Below are positions 32,914-41,267 of a DNA stretch of 48,153 nucleotides, piece after piece. The position numbers and the translations under genes were made by a program. The first letter of the stretch is position 1, and every line of letters starts with the position of its first letter. Where the stretch lies: positions 1 to 48,153 of the forward strand of contig NZ_CABVQC010000071.1 of assembly GCF_902499175.1 (NCBI RefSeq), in the 5' to 3' direction. Under the pieces are notes generated by a model that searched no databases, was not told where the DNA came from, and saw nothing but the letters and a program-made list of their open reading frames with translations. This DNA is from Burkholderia aenigmatica (GTDB lineage: Bacteria > Pseudomonadota > Gammaproteobacteria > Burkholderiales > Burkholderiaceae).

Positions 32914-34225
32914 GGTTCTTCTCCCAACTGAGGGGAGGAAGGCACACGGCCGACCGGTCAGACTTGCTGTTCTCTAGGCAACAGACTGAGGGTCGACCGT
33001 GGCCGAGCAGGATTGTATGTCCCGGCTGGGCAGCTGGGAGGGGTATCGAGTGCGCAAGTGGCGCCATGAGTCTCGTGGACAACAGCGTTGGCTGGTGATC
33101 GAGTTGGAGCCTGCACCTGGTGCGCAGCGGCATTGCATGGGCTGTGGTCAGGCGGTGACAGCGATTCATGACCGCATGATGCGGCGCATCCGCGAGCTGC
33201 CGATATCCGATGATCAGGTGGAGCTGCACGTGCCGCGTCTGCGCTTGGCTTGCCTATCCTGCGGCCCCCGCGTGGAGCGATTGGACTGGCTTGACCGGCA
33301 TTGCCGGGTGACGCGGCGGCTGGCCGAGAGCGTGGCACGGCTGTGCGCGGTGACCTCGGTACTGCATGCTGCTCGTTGGCACGGACTGGACTGGAAGACG
33401 ACCAAGGCGATCGACTTGCAGACATTGGAGCGCAGGCTGGGGCCGGTGGATCTGGACGGGGTGCGGCGGATCGCGATGGACGAGTTTGCGATCCAGAAGG
33501 GCCACCGATACGCCACCGTCGTGGTGGATGTGGAGCGCAAGCGGGTGCTGTGGGTTGGCCGAGGCCGCTCACGGGCTGAGGTGAGGCCGTTCTTCGAGTT
33601 GCTTGGTCCCCAACGCTGTGCCGACATCCAGGCGGTGGCCATGGACATGAACACCGCCTATGACTTGGAAGTGCGTCAGCACTGCCCGAACGCACAGGTG
33701 GTGTACGACCTGTTCCATGTGATCTCCAAATACGGCCGCGAGGTGATCGGCCGGGTGCGGGTGGATGCGGCCAACCAACTGCGCCACGACAAGCCGGCTC
33801 GCAAGGTGGTCAAACGCTCGCACTGGCTGCTGCTGCGCAACCCGGCAAACCTGGCCGAGTCCGAACAGATCCGACTGAGCGAGGTGCTGGAAGCCAATCA
33901 GTCGCTGATGACGGTCTACGTGATGAAGGAGCAACTCAAGGCATTGTGGAACGCACCCAGCGCCTGGGCTTGGCACCGTGCCTGGAAACAATGGCTGCGC
34001 CATGCCCGGGAGAGTGCGATCCCGGCCCTGATGCACTTCGCCAAGTGCCTGCGGCCGTACTGGCGCGGCATCCTCAGCCGGGTGCGCTGGCCCATGCACA
34101 CCGGTCTGCTCGAAGGCATCAACAACCGCATCAAAGTCATCAAGCGCATCGCCTACGGCTACCGCGATGACGCCTACTTCTTCCTCAAGATCCGGGCGGC
34201 ATTCCCCGGAGTTGGGTGAAGAACC
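32914..34225 (+). mobile_element. ISL3-family insertion sequence, complete
   Basis: Ends are defined by inverted repeats: GGTTCTTCTCCCAACT at 32914-32929 and AGTTGGGTGAAGAACC at 34210-34225 (one mismatch over 16 bp, about four over 24 bp). The 1312-bp element has one transposase gene whose stop lies inside the right repeat. The eight bases outside each end (TTATTTAT and TTTTTCTT) do not match, so the usual 8-bp target duplication of ISL3 elements is absent. It stands exactly between cargo and backbone. Confidence 0.88.
32999..34219 (+). CDS. ISL3-family transposase
   Basis: The 406-residue protein has an N-terminal zinc finger (HCMGCGQ ... ACLSCGPR), a helix-turn-helix region and DDE-domain motifs of ISL3 transposases: RIAMDEFAIQKGHRYATVVV, AVAMDMNTAYDLEV, HVISKYGREVIGRV and the C-terminal LLEGINNRIKVIKRIAYGYR with the catalytic glutamate. 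It is full length and uninterrupted, so probably functional. A GTG at 32999 opens the frame; an ATG at 33017 is an alternative start. Confidence 0.92.
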   Translation: MAEQDCMSRLGSWEGYRVRKWRHESRGQQRWLVIELEPAPGAQRHCMGCGQAVTAIHDRMMRRIRELPISDDQVELHVPRLRLACLSCGPRVERLDWLDRHCRVTRRLAESVARLCAVTSVLHAARWHGLDWKTTKAIDLQTLERRLGPVDLDGVRRIAMDEFAIQKGHRYATVVVDVERKRVLWVGRGRSRAEVRPFFELLGPQRCADIQAVAMDMNTAYDLEVRQHCPNAQVVYDLFHVISKYGREVIGRVRVDAANQLRHDKPARKVVKRSHWLLLRNPANLAESEQIRLSEVLEANQSLMTVYVMKEQLKALWNAPSAWAWHRAWKQWLRHARESAIPALMHFAKCLRPYWRGILSRVRWPMHTGLLEGINNRIKVIKRIAYGYRDDAYFFLKIRAAFPGVG

Positions 34226-34319
34226 TTTTTCTTGCCCACGGATCAGGAAAGTGGGTACGGCGCGGTGCTGTTTCCTGCAGGCAATCCGCCCATTCCGGGG
34301 CCATCTTTGCCCCATGTTC

Positions 34320-34448
34320 GTCGGCGTCGCCGACACATGCCCAGGCAGCCAAGACCTTCGAGGTTGCAAGTACGGGAGACCGTGCTGGTCGTTTCTTCCT
34401 ACGGACGCACCGCGTCCATCCACCCACAAGGGACCTCTCCCTTGTGGG
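34320..34448 (+). promoter_or_regulatory. conserved leader element, copy 1
   Basis: Hairpin A is GTCGGC-GTC-GCCGAC (34320-34334), followed by ACATGCCCAGGCAGCCA and CTTCGAGGTTGC (34356-34367), the box GCACCGCGTCCATCC (34407-34421) and hairpin B, CCCACAAGGGA-CCTC-TCCCTTGTGGG parts at 34423-34448, an 11-bp perfect stem. The same order occurs at 35456. The downstream start codon is at 34484. No gene lies in 34226-34483. Confidence 0.65.
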
Positions 34449-34483
34449 CGGGGAATCCCTTGTTCTTTCCCAAGGAGATTCCC

Positions 34484-35296
34484 ATGGACCGTTCCCTCAT
34501 CAAGACCATGATGCCCTCGCTCGTCGCCGGCCATGTGCCCCGCAACGTGCGGTCGTTCAAGTACCGCGTGTTCGATGACCAGCCGCAGTCCTCGACGCTG
34601 GGCTTCGCCATCGATCCCCAACCCTTCGACGGCAAGGTGGTCGCGGCCAACGACGACGCCATCGTCGTCAAGCTCAAGCCCAGCGAGTTCGCGGTGCTCG
34701 ATCCCAACCTGGTCACCACCGTTCCCAGCGAGGGCGCCAAGGTGCATGTCCAGCCCTACGCACGGCGCCGTTTCGACGGCCTGCGCGCGGACACGCCGGA
34801 AGAGCGCACCGAGTACACGTCGGATGGCAGACCCTACACCATCAAGACGCACATCCTCGGCTCCGCGCCGGCCAAGCTGCCCGTCCCTGTGCCGCAGTGC
34901 ATGGAACTGGGCCAGCTCATCCAGCAGTTGGAGGAAATGCCGGCACCCGACGGGTTCCGGCGTATCACCCACATGCTGGTCGACGCGGGCGCCCACGACT
35001 TCACCTGGGTCGATCCGACGCCGTCCAGGATCATCGAAACGCCTCCGGCGATCAGTTTCACGGTTTCGACCGCGAAGTTCGCCGGCCAGGTGACGATCCT
35101 CTACCAGCCCGGCAGCGATACCTATGCGGTGGAGCTGCGCCGCGACGGCGAGTTGGTCGATCGGCACGACGAGGTGTATTTCGACATGCTCGGCGAAGTG
35201 CTGGAGCGACTCATAGACGACGGGCGCTGGCGCCTGATCGACGTGAGCGTGATCGGCGCGGAGACGTCCCGACGGCGCCGCGCTGTACCGGCGTGA
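34484..35296 (+). CDS. conserved ICE protein of unknown function (270 aa)
   Basis: From ATG 34484 (AAGGAGAT ribosome site) the product has 270 residues: RNVRSFKYRVFDDQPQSSTL, IDPQPFDGKVVAANDDAIVV, VHVQPYARRRFDGLRAD and a C-terminal YAVELRRDGELVDRHDEVYF. Beta-rich with no signal peptide or membrane segment. Related genes are known to me only as hypothetical ICE backbone genes. It resumes the backbone after the cargo and IS. A terminator follows the stop by about 40 bases. Confidence 0.72.
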   Translation: MDRSLIKTMMPSLVAGHVPRNVRSFKYRVFDDQPQSSTLGFAIDPQPFDGKVVAANDDAIVVKLKPSEFAVLDPNLVTTVPSEGAKVHVQPYARRRFDGLRADTPEERTEYTSDGRPYTIKTHILGSAPAKLPVPVPQCMELGQLIQQLEEMPAPDGFRRITHMLVDAGAHDFTWVDPTPSRIIETPPAISFTVSTAKFAGQVTILYQPGSDTYAVELRRDGELVDRHDEVYFDMLGEVLERLIDDGRWRLIDVSVIGAETSRRRRAVPA

Positions 35297-35336
35297 CACC
35301 ACGAAAAGTACCAGGCGACATGCCCCCACAGGCTCT

Positions 35337-35364
35337 CCCTCCATTCGGAAGGAGGGCCTTTTTT
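35337..35364 (+). terminator. rho-independent terminator
   Basis: CCCTCC (35337-35342) pairs with GGAGGG (35351-35356), with extra TTC/GAA pairing inside, followed by CCTTTTTTCTG. Confidence 0.82.
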
Positions 35365-35455
35365 CTGCCGTGGGAGATTTCATCAAAGGGAAACGATCGG
35401 ATACCGATTGATGGCTGCCTCGCGCGCGAGGCCTGGCCATGCTGAGCCCATGCCT

Positions 35456-35577
35456 GCTGACGTTGTCAGCGACATGCCAGGCAACCATCGGTCTTCGAGG
35501 TTGCGGCGCAGTTCCCACTGCGTGACCGAGCCAGCTCGCACCGCATCCATCCGCGAGCGGCCACCAGTCTCTGGTGG
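35456..35577 (+). promoter_or_regulatory. conserved leader element, copy 2
   Basis: Hairpin A is GCTGAC-GTT-GTCAGC (35456-35470), then GACATGCCAGGCAACCA, CTTCGAGGTTGC (35493-35504), GCACCGCATCCATCC (35538-35552) and hairpin B CCACCAG-TCT-CTGGTGG (35561-35577). Spacing from hairpin A to the CTTCGAGGTTGC box and from the box to hairpin B agrees with copy 1 to within one base. The stem differs at several positions yet stays paired. It precedes the STY4534 gene by 98 bases; 35297-35674 holds no gene. Confidence 0.65.
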
Positions 35578-35674
35578 TGGATGCTTTCGCCTTATCAACC
35601 CATCGCGGGGTTACGCACCTTTCCCCGCTGCGTGGGGCCGGTGTGTCTCCGCTTCATCCCTATGGAGATTCACC

Positions 35675-36589
35675 ATGAGCACCACGTCCAACGAGAAATC
35701 GTATTTCGACCTCCACACCTCGGGCATCGGTTACATCCAGCGTGCCCGTGAAGTGCCTGTTCGGGGCGGCCGCCGTGCGCAGCCTTTCCTGGCATGCACC
35801 ATCGCCGCGCTGGTCGGTTCCGCAAAGGATCCCAGCTATCGCTATTTCGACGTCAAGGTCTCGGGTGCCGAGGCCAAGAAGCTGGTCGAGCGCTACATCG
35901 GCGTTGACGATCCCAAGCAGCGCCCACTGGTGCGCTTTCGCCTCGGCGACCTGTGGGGCGATGCGTATATCCGCGACAAGGGTGAGCAGAAAGGCCAAGC
36001 CGCCGCGTCCCTCAAGGCGCGACTGCTCAAGGCCGAGCCGCTTGACCGGGCCGAACTGGCTTCGATCAGGCAGCACGAGCTGGTCACCCGCGGCATCGGC
36101 TACCTCAGCCGTCCGAAGGACGTCACACCCAAAGATGGCGACCCGTTCCTCTCTTGCACCGTCGCCGCTCTGGCCGGGCCTGTCGATGAACCGGAGTATC
36201 GGTACTTCGACAGCATCGTCACCACCCCTGAAGCCGAGCATCTGGTTCGCCGGTGCGTGCAGGCCATCGAAGGGGACTGCAAGGTGCTGATCGCTTTCCG
36301 TCTCAACGACATGAAGATCGATCCGTACATCCGCACCAAGGGTGAGCGCGCTGGGGAACCGGCCGCAAGCCTGGATTCGACACTGATCCACATCGGCCTG
36401 ATCAAGATCGACGGCACCAAGGTCTATCCGACGAGCCCCGCGCAAGCAGATTCGCCGCCGGCCCAGGACGCTCCCGCGCCCGAAGCCGAGGACGCCGCCC
36501 CCGCTGCAGATCAGCCTGCCGAGCCCGCCGAGTGCGAGCCCGAAGGTGAAGTCGAGGAGCAGGAGCCGGCATTGGCTGCTTCGTTCTGA
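35675..36589 (+). CDS. STY4534/DUF3577 family ICE protein, two-repeat
   Basis: From ATG 35675 the product has 304 residues in two tandem DUF3577 repeats. Repeat 1 (about 5-105) has KSYFDLHTSGIGYIQRAREV, FLACTIAALVGSAKDPSYRY and RFRLGDLWGDAYI. Repeat 2 (about 130-240) has HELVTRGIGYLSRPKDV, FLSCTVAALAGPVDEPEYRY and AFRLNDMKIDPYIRTKGER. A Pro/Ala/Glu-rich acidic tail follows. The family is annotated as ICE replication protein in Salmonella SPI-7-like elements, and the fold recalls single-strand DNA-binding proteins; function is inferred. A TATGGAGAT ribosome site precedes ATG. Confidence 0.85.
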   Translation: MSTTSNEKSYFDLHTSGIGYIQRAREVPVRGGRRAQPFLACTIAALVGSAKDPSYRYFDVKVSGAEAKKLVERYIGVDDPKQRPLVRFRLGDLWGDAYIRDKGEQKGQAAASLKARLLKAEPLDRAELASIRQHELVTRGIGYLSRPKDVTPKDGDPFLSCTVAALAGPVDEPEYRYFDSIVTTPEAEHLVRRCVQAIEGDCKVLIAFRLNDMKIDPYIRTKGERAGEPAASLDSTLIHIGLIKIDGTKVYPTSPAQADSPPAQDAPAPEAEDAAPAADQPAEPAECEPEGEVEEQEPALAASF

Positions 36590-36597
36590 TCCGGCAT

Positions 36598-36613
36598 GGC
36601 CCCTCATGGGGCC
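36598..36613 (+). terminator. hairpin after the STY4534 gene
   Basis: GGCCCC-TCAT-GGGGCC, extendable to CGGCA/TGCCG across one mismatch, nine bases after the stop. There is no T-run, so it may be a processing or attenuation hairpin. A second palindrome GCTGCA-TC-TGCAGC lies at 36629-36642. Confidence 0.45.
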
Positions 36614-36739
36614 TTGCCGCTTCTCCTTGCTGCATCTGCAGCGTCCTCCATCCGCATAGCGCGCTCGCGCATTTCTTCCCCCGAGTTCCGCGTGGTCAGA
36701 CGGCCGCGCGGTTGTCGCATTTTTCACAGGAGAACAGCC

Positions 36740-37567
36740 ATGTCTCTGGCATCCCGTTTTGCTCCGCAGTCCCCGATCCTGCGCTCAGATCGCCCGCTCT
36801 CGGACGACCGCATTCGCGCCATTGCTCCATCAATCTTCGCCGACGCTCCGCATGGGAGCCGATCCGAGCGGTATGCCTACATACCGACCTCGACCGTGCT
36901 CGCCAAGCTGCGCCAGGAGGGTTTCGAGCCCTTCATGGTGTGCCAGACGCGCGTGCGCAACGAGGATCGGCGCGAGCACACCAAGCATCTCATCCGACTT
37001 CGCCATGCCAGCCAGATCAACGGCGACGAGGCGAACGAGATCATCCTGCTCAACAGCCACGACGGCACGAGCAGTTACCAGATGCTGGCAGGCATGTTCA
37101 GATTCGTCTGCCACAACGGCCTGGTCTGCGGCGATACCACCGCCGACATCCGTGTCCCGCACAAGGGGGATGTGGCCAGCCAGGTGATCGAAGGCGCCTA
37201 CGAAGTCCTTGAAGGCTTCGAGCGCGTGAAGGACTCGCGCGATGCGATGCGCACCATCACCCTCGATGAGGGCGAAGCAGAAATCTTCGCGCACTCAGCG
37301 CTGGCACTCAAGTACGACGATCCTGCCAAGCCGACGCCTGTCACGGAGCGTCAACTGCTCGCGCCCAGGCGCTGGGACGACCGCAGGGATGACCTGTGGG
37401 CCGTCTTCAACCGTGTCCAAGAGAACCTCGTCAAGGGGGGCCTGAATGGACGCTCGGCCAATGGCCGCAATCAGCGCACCCGCCCGGTGCAAGGCATCGA
37501 CCAGAACCTGCGCCTGAACCGGGCGTTGTGGCTCCTGGCCGAAGGCATGCGCCAGCTCAAGGCGTGA
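36740..37567 (+). CDS. DUF932 (phage/plasmid-like) protein
   Basis: From ATG 36740 (CAGGAGAA ribosome site) the product has 275 residues and matches DUF932: SRFAPQSPILRSDRPLSDDR, STVLAKLRQEGFEPFMVCQT, LIRLRHASQINGDEANEIIL and GMFRFVCHNGLVCGDTTADI, the family's most conserved stretch. DUF932 proteins are widespread on plasmids, phages and ICEs, with unknown function, possibly in DNA repair or anti-restriction. It is followed by the DUF3275 gene, the usual neighbour. Confidence 0.88.
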   Translation: MSLASRFAPQSPILRSDRPLSDDRIRAIAPSIFADAPHGSRSERYAYIPTSTVLAKLRQEGFEPFMVCQTRVRNEDRREHTKHLIRLRHASQINGDEANEIILLNSHDGTSSYQMLAGMFRFVCHNGLVCGDTTADIRVPHKGDVASQVIEGAYEVLEGFERVKDSRDAMRTITLDEGEAEIFAHSALALKYDDPAKPTPVTERQLLAPRRWDDRRDDLWAVFNRVQENLVKGGLNGRSANGRNQRTRPVQGIDQNLRLNRALWLLAEGMRQLKA

Positions 37568-37662
37568 TGCCAAGTGGACCTTGCCCACCTCGGGCGAGGT
37601 TCATTTCCTCTCATCCACCGGCTGCCACCAGCCGTCCGTCATTCATCATCAGGAGTACCACC

Positions 37663-38361
37663 ATGACAGCCAAATCGGCACCCGAGCAATCGGTTTCGCC
37701 CATCATCGTCCCCGGCCAGCTCACGCTGCGTACCATCCGCGGCAAGAACGGCCCCTTCACGGTCGGACGCCTCGCCACGCACCTTGGTACGTTCGAGGTC
37801 AAGGACCCGGAGCTGGAGCAATACCCCGAAGGCAAGTACGACGGGGAGTTCATCATCAGGTACATCTTCCCGAAGTCCTACCCGGTCGGTGGCGGCATGC
37901 GCTTCGAGATCCGCGCCAGCCTGGACGGAATGACGCTCTACGACATCGACAAACTGAGCCGTGACGAAGCACGCAGCTTCGCCACCCAGGACCTCGATCC
38001 ACTTGATGAAGAGCTGGGCGCACAGCCTGCAACAACACCGGCAACACCGGCCAAGCCCAGCAAAACCTCCAGGCCCGCCAAGCCCGCACCCGTACAGGCA
38101 TCCACAGACCCGCTGGTCGATACCACGCCCTTCGGCGTGGATGCGCCGACGCCCGCTGCGGCAACTGCTCCCTGCAGTACCGAAGATGGCGACGCCGCGC
38201 TGTTCAGCTTGCTCTGGCCGCTGGGCGAGTCCGTGAAACTGGATTCGACCATCGACCGCCGCACCCTGCGCGCGCAGATCGTCCGCCTGGGCGAACTGGG
38301 CTACGCGCTGGACTTCAAGACGCAGGAGTGGAGCCGCCAGGCCGAACTGCAACCTGCGTAG
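37663..38361 (+). CDS. DUF3275 family ICE protein
   Basis: From ATG 37663 (CAGGAG ribosome site) the product has 232 residues. The N-terminal DUF3275 domain (IIVPGQLTLRTIRGKNGPFT, VGRLATHLGTFEVKDPELEQ, YDGEFIIRYIFPKSYPVGGG) is followed by a Pro/Ala/Thr/Lys linker (about 110-180) and a C-terminal helical part (LFSLLWPLGESVKLDSTIDR). Beta-rich N-terminal fold; function unknown. The leader holds two hairpins: CTTGCCC/GGGCGAG and CGGCTG-CCAC-CAGCCG (37619-37634). Confidence 0.87.
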   Translation: MTAKSAPEQSVSPIIVPGQLTLRTIRGKNGPFTVGRLATHLGTFEVKDPELEQYPEGKYDGEFIIRYIFPKSYPVGGGMRFEIRASLDGMTLYDIDKLSRDEARSFATQDLDPLDEELGAQPATTPATPAKPSKTSRPAKPAPVQASTDPLVDTTPFGVDAPTPAAATAPCSTEDGDAALFSLLWPLGESVKLDSTIDRRTLRAQIVRLGELGYALDFKTQEWSRQAELQPA

Positions 38362-38455
38362 TACTGGGCACCGCATCTGCGGTGTGCTTCATCCACCCGC
38401 CGGGGGTCTTCCCCACCGGGGAGGCTTCTGGCTCAATTTTTCCAGGAGGCCTCTC

Positions 38456-38863
38456 ATGGGCTGGTATTTCTCACCCCAATCGCGGTCTGAACTGATCGCG
38501 GAGTTGATCGCACCGCAAGAGACCGAACGCGCCAGCGTGAAGGTCATCGCCCACGCGCTGCGTGGCAACGTCCTCTGGTCTGTTGTGCAAGTGACGGCCA
38601 AGGCCGAAGGCGTACACCGTGATCTCGCACCGGGCCAGTCCCTGTGCACCATCCGCTGCGATCTGCTGGAACGCAGCGGCGGCCAGTGGGGCTATAAGCC
38701 ACTGGACGAATCCATGCACCCGTACTACTACTCGTGCCCGCTGTCCTATCTGAACCTCGCACCGGAGCAATCCGCCGACTGGCGTGCAGGCGTTCGCGCC
38801 TACCACGCGCGGCGGCGCACATCCAAGGAAGCCACAGCTCCAGCTACGGCGCTGACGGTCTGA
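38456..38863 (+). CDS. conserved ICE protein of unknown function (135 aa)
   Basis: From ATG 38456 (CAGGAGG ribosome site) the product has 135 residues: GWYFSPQSRSELIAELIAPQ, LRGNVLWSVVQVTAKAEGVH, CTIRCDLLERSGGQWGYKPL and YYYSCPLSYLNLAPEQSADW. Similar plasmid and ICE proteins exist without known function. The leader contains GCACCGCA-TC-TGCGGTGT (38368-38385) and CCCC-ACC-GGGG with a T-run (AATTTTT), which could act as a terminator or attenuator. Confidence 0.72.
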   Translation: MGWYFSPQSRSELIAELIAPQETERASVKVIAHALRGNVLWSVVQVTAKAEGVHRDLAPGQSLCTIRCDLLERSGGQWGYKPLDESMHPYYYSCPLSYLNLAPEQSADWRAGVRAYHARRRTSKEATAPATALTV

Positions 38864-38947
38864 GTCAGGGACGCCTTTTTTCCACCCCAAGGGGCAGTGC
38901 TTGCCCCCTGCGGGCGATGCTGTTCCCGTTCATCCGAGGACACCACC

Positions 38948-39598
38948 ATGCCCGCAAACACTTCTTCCACCACGCTGTACCGCATCGACGAATGCCCGGA
39001 CGTGATGGCCGACGCTTGCGTCGGCGATGACCAGGGCAACCTGATCTTCCTGTCGATCTGGGCACGGGACACCGCCGTCCAGCAGTTCCTGGCTCGCCTG
39101 ACCCTCGGGCGCGACGAGCAGGGCCTGGAGCAGTTCCACCTCATCACCGACCAGGGCAGCAGCGTCCCGGTGTTCGTCAGCAACGTCGATCGCCTGGAAA
39201 AGCGCATGACCCGCGCCTACCGGCGAACGCTGTTCGGTTCGCTGTCCAACGTGTGGCTGTTCGATCGGCGCTGCGTCAAGCCCGACAAGGCCAACGCCAG
39301 CGCACTGGCATTGCTGCCCCGCGATAGCGACCACCGGCTTGACCGCCTGTGGACGTTGGTGCAGGACACCTGCCCACTGCCGTTGCTCGACCACTGGCGC
39401 GAAACCGTGCTGGAACTGCTGCAAAGCCGCGAGATGCTGACCCGTCTGCCATTCGCCCTCGGGCCTTTGGTGGGCCATCGGCTCGCCATCGACGTGCCGG
39501 CGCTGACCCTGGCGCTCGGCTCGCTGATCCGCAGTGACGTGCTCACCGCCTATCCCTATCCGGCCAAGATTTGGACGCCGGAAACGGTAGCGGCTTGA
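38948..39598 (+). CDS. conserved ICE protein of unknown function (216 aa)
   Basis: The 216-residue soluble protein (LYRIDECPDVMADACVGDDQ, FLSIWARDTAVQQFLARLTL, TRAYRRTLFGSLSNVWLFDR) has no motif I know. It ends in VLTAYPYPAKIWTPETVAA. The leader carries GGGGCA-GTGCT-TGCCCC (38891-38907). The weak GAGGA ribosome site is placed six bases before ATG 38948. It precedes the methyltransferase-like gene by 64 bases in the same orientation. Confidence 0.7.
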   Translation: MPANTSSTTLYRIDECPDVMADACVGDDQGNLIFLSIWARDTAVQQFLARLTLGRDEQGLEQFHLITDQGSSVPVFVSNVDRLEKRMTRAYRRTLFGSLSNVWLFDRRCVKPDKANASALALLPRDSDHRLDRLWTLVQDTCPLPLLDHWRETVLELLQSREMLTRLPFALGPLVGHRLAIDVPALTLALGSLIRSDVLTAYPYPAKIWTPETVAA

Positions 39599-39662
39599 CC
39601 CACCTGCGCAGGCACGCCAAGGCGCGCCTTCGCCAATCATCCCCGCCAACCAGGAGACTTCC

Positions 39663-40784
39663 ATGGCGCTCATGTTCCCGCGGCTCGCCCGCAATTTCGT
39701 GAAGAACGGGTACTTCCCGACCGACGAACCAACGCTCGAAAGAGCCCTCAATGCACTGATGCCCAGTGCGCCTGAATCCAATGGGCCGATGTGCATCCTC
39801 GATCCCTGCGCCGGCGAAGGCGTGGCGATTGCCGAAGCGGCTCATGCCCTCGGGCGCGAGCATGCCAAGGCGTTCGCCGTCGAGTTCGACGCAGAGCGGG
39901 CGCGCCATGCCCGCGGCCTGGTCGATCACTGCCTGCACGCGGACCTGATGGACACGATGATCTCCAAACAGTCCTTTGGGCTGCTCTGGCTCAATCCGCC
40001 GTATGGCGACCTGTCCAAGGACGTCAACGGCAACATTGGCTATCAGGGTCAGGGCCGTGCCCGCCTCGAAAAACTGTTCTACCAGCGCACGCTGCCCCTG
40101 TTGCAGTACGGCGGCGTGCTGGTCTTCATCGTTCCCGGCTACGTGCTCGACGCCGAGCTGGTCGGCTGGCTGACACGCCACTACACCGATCTGCGGATCT
40201 ACCGAGCGGTGGAAACGCAGTTCAAGCAGGTGGTGATCTTCGGTCGCCGGGTGCGCCAGCGCGAGCAGACGCCCGATGGCGTCAAGGCCGTGCGCAATCT
40301 GCTGCTGCAGGTTGGGCTTGGCGAAGTCGAAGCCGAGGAGCTGCCGAGCGAATGGCCGTTCCTGCCGTACATCGTCCCCACCAGCCCGGCAGAGCCGGGG
40401 CATTTCTTCCGCGTGACGATGGAGCCGGAGCAGTTCGCCGATGAGGTTGGCAGGCTGCAAGGCCTCTGGCCGTCGCGGGATACGCAGTTGGGGGCCGCGC
40501 AGCAGACGCTGCGTCCACCGGCGCGGGCCTTGTCCCACTGGCATCTCGCCCTGGCTTTGGCCGCAGGCGCGATCTCGGGAGTCGTGCAATCCAAGGCGGG
40601 GCGCGTGCTCGTCGTCAAAGGTGACACCCACAAGGACAAGACGCTCCAGCGGGAATTCACCGAACGCGACGACGGCTCCATCGCCGAAACCCGCATCCTC
40701 ACCGACAAGTTCGTTCCTGTCATCCGTGCATGGGACATGACGCCTGGCTCCGCCACGCGGGGCGAGGTGTTGACCATTCGCTGA
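39663..40784 (+). CDS. DUF6094/class I SAM methyltransferase-like protein with NPPY motif
   Basis: The 373-residue protein has a SAM-binding motif CILDPCAGEGVAIAEAAHAL (47-53 core DPCAGEG), an acidic second-strand motif AVEFDAERA and the amino-methyltransferase motif LLWLNPPYGDLS (NPPY 111-114). This combination is typical of N6-adenine DNA methyltransferases. The C-terminal ~170 residues are family-specific. In an ICE it could protect transferred DNA from restriction or act on its own replication. No restriction endonuclease partner is adjacent; a helicase gene follows after two small genes. Methylation activity and target are inferred. Confidence 0.83.
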   Translation: MALMFPRLARNFVKNGYFPTDEPTLERALNALMPSAPESNGPMCILDPCAGEGVAIAEAAHALGREHAKAFAVEFDAERARHARGLVDHCLHADLMDTMISKQSFGLLWLNPPYGDLSKDVNGNIGYQGQGRARLEKLFYQRTLPLLQYGGVLVFIVPGYVLDAELVGWLTRHYTDLRIYRAVETQFKQVVIFGRRVRQREQTPDGVKAVRNLLLQVGLGEVEAEELPSEWPFLPYIVPTSPAEPGHFFRVTMEPEQFADEVGRLQGLWPSRDTQLGAAQQTLRPPARALSHWHLALALAAGAISGVVQSKAGRVLVVKGDTHKDKTLQREFTERDDGSIAETRILTDKFVPVIRAWDMTPGSATRGEVLTIR

Positions 40785-40800
40785 TCGTTTCTCCACCGCC

Positions 40801-40856
40801 GGCGGTTCGCCGTCGATTTTTTCCACCCACCGGGGTCCAGTCGCCCCGATGGGGTG
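40801..40856 (+). promoter_or_regulatory. two-hairpin leader (UUCG type), copy 1
   Basis: GGCGG-TTCG-CCGTC (40801-40814) is followed by CACCC/GGGTG enclosing CGGGG (40831-40835) and CCCCG (40844-40848). The layout and sequence closely match the leader at 41622, so this is a repeated element rather than random GC-richness. Confidence 0.55.
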
Positions 40857-40886
40857 CCGTGGCCCCTCCATCTCCAGGAGCCTTCC

Positions 40887-41198
40887 ATGGCAGCCCAAGC
40901 ACTTTCCATCAGCCAGACCCCGAGCCTGCGCTTCTCGCCCGGCCAGGTGGTCATGACCTGCGGCGTCGATGACCTGATCCAACAGGGCCAATTCAACCCG
41001 ATTCCGTATCTGCGCCGCCACCTCGGTGGCGACTGGGGCGACCTCGACGACAGCGACAGGCGGCAGAACGATGCCGCGCTGAAGTCCGGTGAGGATCGCC
41101 TGTTCTCTTCCTACCAGGTCACACCCGGCCTGAAGCTCTGGATCATCACCGAATGGGATCGCAGCGTCACCACGCTGCTGTTGCCCAGCGAGTACTGA
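40887..41198 (+). CDS. small ICE/plasmid protein, paralogue 1 (103 aa)
   Basis: The 103-residue protein has the pattern QVVMTCGVDDLIQQGQFNPI, YLRRHLGGDWGDLDDSDRRQ, NDAALKSGEDRLFSSYQV, then IITEWDRSVTTLLLPSEY. The next gene encodes a shorter relative with the same HxxGDWGD-x-ND-ALxSGxR-TExDRS-LPSEY order. Small proteins of this type are common on plasmids and ICEs; function is unknown and automated labels for them are unreliable. CAGGAG precedes ATG 40887. Confidence 0.75.
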   Translation: MAAQALSISQTPSLRFSPGQVVMTCGVDDLIQQGQFNPIPYLRRHLGGDWGDLDDSDRRQNDAALKSGEDRLFSSYQVTPGLKLWIITEWDRSVTTLLLPSEY

Positions 41199-41267
41199 TC
41201 TTCTCCAACGCGGGGCCACCGACACCCCTCAATGGTGCTGTAGCCCCTCTACTCAGAAGAAAGCCAC

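Noticed and set aside
32951..32960. GACCGGTC near the left end of the IS as a third NemR operator
   Set aside because: Only the inner eight bases match; the TAGAC/GTCTA arms are absent, and it lies inside the IS upstream of the transposase gene.
33569..35518. 649-codon minus-strand frame across the IS and next backbone gene
   Set aside because: It spans the 3' part of the transposase gene, an IS end and a leader, which no real gene would do in this context; no domain is recognisable.
34320..35577. CRISPR-like interpretation of the repeated leaders
   Set aside because: The copies are far apart, degenerate and each precedes a gene; no regularly spaced repeat array exists anywhere in the window.
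39543..41225. 560-codon minus-strand frame opposite the methyltransferase gene
   Set aside because: The plus-strand gene has clear SAM and NPPY motifs. The minus frame is a codon-position shadow.
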